DNA of 5,571 nt, taken from the NCBI GenBank assembly GCA_020343755.1, contig CP070810.1, positions 562,080-567,650 of the forward strand, in the 5' to 3' direction. Numbering within the stretch: the first letter of the stretch is position 1; the number at the start of each line of letters is the position of its first letter. Below the pieces are notes generated by a model. That model was not told the origin of the DNA and did no database searches. It saw only the letters and a program-made list of their open reading frames with translations. The stretch comes from Dehalococcoidia bacterium. Lineage in GTDB: Bacteria > Chloroflexota > Dehalococcoidia > Dehalococcoidales > E44-bin46. Position numbers and translations under genes: made by a program. Positions 4,997-5,571 of the stretch are shown one piece after another.

Positions 4997-5300
4997 TGTC
5001 TGAAAAAAGAGAAAGGTAAAGGCTGGGAACGAGACTAGTATGCCCCCAGCGAGGCGCAGAGAGCCGGGCAAGGTGTGAGCCGGTGCTGGCGTAGGGGTTG
5101 AATGGACTCGGGAGCTGCAAACCGAAAGGGTTTTCCCCAAGTAGGCTTTGCCGGAAAGGTTACCGTTATTAGAGCCTAGGTATCGCTTCAAAATACTGAG
5201 GTCATACCTTAATGAGATGGTTGCCTAATTATTTTGGCAATCAAGTAGGGTGGCACCGCGAAGGATTAACCTCTCGCCCCTATGGGCGAGAGGTTTTTTA
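4997..5300 (+). promoter_or_regulatory. T-box riboswitch, tRNA-Trp responsive (UGG specifier)
   Basis: This leader senses the charging of tRNA-Trp: uncharged tRNA stabilises the antiterminator and allows transcription of trpE. Stem I is about 5021-5116. Its base is GCT/AGC (5022-5024 with 5113-5115) and CGAG/CTCG (5030-5033 with 5107-5110). An inner helix pairs CCAGC (5046-5050) with GCTGG (5085-5089). The conserved AGAGAG (5058-5063) and GGTGTGAG (5072-5079) elements are present. The specifier codon TGG (5103-5105) follows GAA and precedes A, the usual setting. A Stem III hairpin, TTGCC/GGCAA, lies at 5221-5240. The T-box AGGGTGGCACCGCG is at 5247-5260. The antiterminator pairs TAGGG (5246-5250) with CCCTA (5278-5282) and GCG (5258-5260) with CGC (5275-5277), leaving the 7-base bulge TGGCACC. 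The bulge base C5254 pairs with discriminator G, as expected for bacterial tRNA-Trp. The Stem II region (about 5117-5215) is present but I did not resolve its fold. Confidence 0.95.
5269..5300 (+). terminator. T-box intrinsic terminator (attenuator)
   Basis: An 11-bp GC-rich stem, ACCTCTCGCCC (5269-5279) with GGGCGAGAGGT (5284-5294), has a 4-base loop and leads into a T-run (5294-5299). Its 5' arm contains the bases that pair with the T-box in the antiterminator (5275-5282), so the two structures exclude each other. It stops transcription when tRNA-Trp is charged. Confidence 0.93.
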
Positions 5301-5322
5301 TTGACAATATTGAGGAGATTAT

Positions 5323-5571
5323 ATGTATTATCCGACATTAGAAGAGGTTAAGCAATATAAGGAGGAGGGTAATCTAGTACCTGTTTACCGTGAAATCGTT
5401 GCTGACCTAGAGACGCCGGTGTCTGCTTTCCTGAAGATTAATCGTGGTAGCTATTCCTTTCTTCTGGAAAGTGTCGAGGGTGGTGAACGGCTGGCTCGCT
5501 ATAGCTTCATAGGTACTGAACCGTATCGGGTGCTAACCATTAGAGGAGAAGATAAGACTGATCCTCTTCAC
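5323..5571 (+). CDS. trpE: anthranilate synthase component I, N-terminal part (runs off window)
   Basis: TrpE makes anthranilate from chorismate, with ammonia supplied by the glutamine amidotransferase partner TrpG. This is the first step of tryptophan synthesis, in the cytoplasm. Only 83 codons are inside the window, all open, against roughly 500 residues for the whole protein. The visible part is typical of the N-terminus: VPVYREIVADLETPVSAFLK (residues 19-38), then FLLESVEGGERLARYSFIG (about 46-64). The LLES motif is part of the tryptophan feedback site in characterised TrpE proteins, so end-product inhibition is likely. The ATG has GAGGAG five bases upstream. The T-box terminator ends 23 bases before the start, so expression depends on tRNA-Trp charging. 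PabB and menaquinone/salicylate-type relatives are less likely given the Trp specifier. Confidence 0.95.
   Translation, partial: MYYPTLEEVKQYKEEGNLVPVYREIVADLETPVSAFLKINRGSYSFLLESVEGGERLARYSFIGTEPYRVLTIRGEDKTDPLH

Noticed and set aside
4917..5191. Two overlapping - strand frames of 67 and 77 codons
   Set aside because: Both are antisense to the T-box leader and promoter, which explain the sequence fully.
5301..5306. TTGACA just after the T-box terminator, as a second trpE promoter
   Set aside because: No -10 box lies at a suitable distance before the start codon; a transcript would start inside the gene.

Overview
This window looks like chromosomal DNA of moderate GC content from an anaerobic bacterium. 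I infer Chloroflexota, probably the Dehalococcoidia. That rests on the general look of the proteins, the Trp T-box in front of trpE, and the GAF/nuclease-like/HPRT fusion; it is an inference from memory, not a database result.

Left part (1-1068). A 73-aa tail-anchored-like membrane protein lies on the + strand, facing a 95-aa GYD-domain protein on the - strand. The 476-base gap from 593 to 1068 has no convincing protein gene. It holds a promoter for the GYD gene, a hairpin followed by a T-run, two back-to-back promoters, and a candidate small structured RNA at about 935-1052. The predicted start of that RNA falls on the first base of a 12-bp stem that closes the molecule.

Middle part (1069-4166). 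Three - strand genes run in the order GNAT acetyltransferase, class I-beta DAHP synthase (first step of the shikimate pathway), then a 482-aa protein joining a GAF domain, a PD-(D/E)XK-like segment and a complete hypoxanthine phosphoribosyltransferase. The first two are 16 bases apart and probably co-transcribed. The third has a plausible promoter of its own.

Graveyard and RNA region (4167-4961). This stretch holds a 3' half-tRNA fragment resembling tRNA-Lys(CTT), short direct and inverted repeats, an intact tRNA-Pro(GGG), and the broken remains of an FAD/NAD(P)-dependent oxidoreductase gene. The tRNA fragment with its repeats looks like a scar of an integrated element.

Right part (4962-5571). 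A consensus promoter drives a complete T-box riboswitch with a UGG (Trp) specifier, the canonical T-box sequence, and mutually exclusive antiterminator and terminator. It is followed by the start of trpE, which runs off the window. DAHP synthase feeds chorismate and TrpE draws from it, so two divergent transcription units flank the tRNA/pseudogene region and serve aromatic amino acid synthesis. The trp side is controlled by tRNA-Trp charging and probably by Trp feedback on TrpE.
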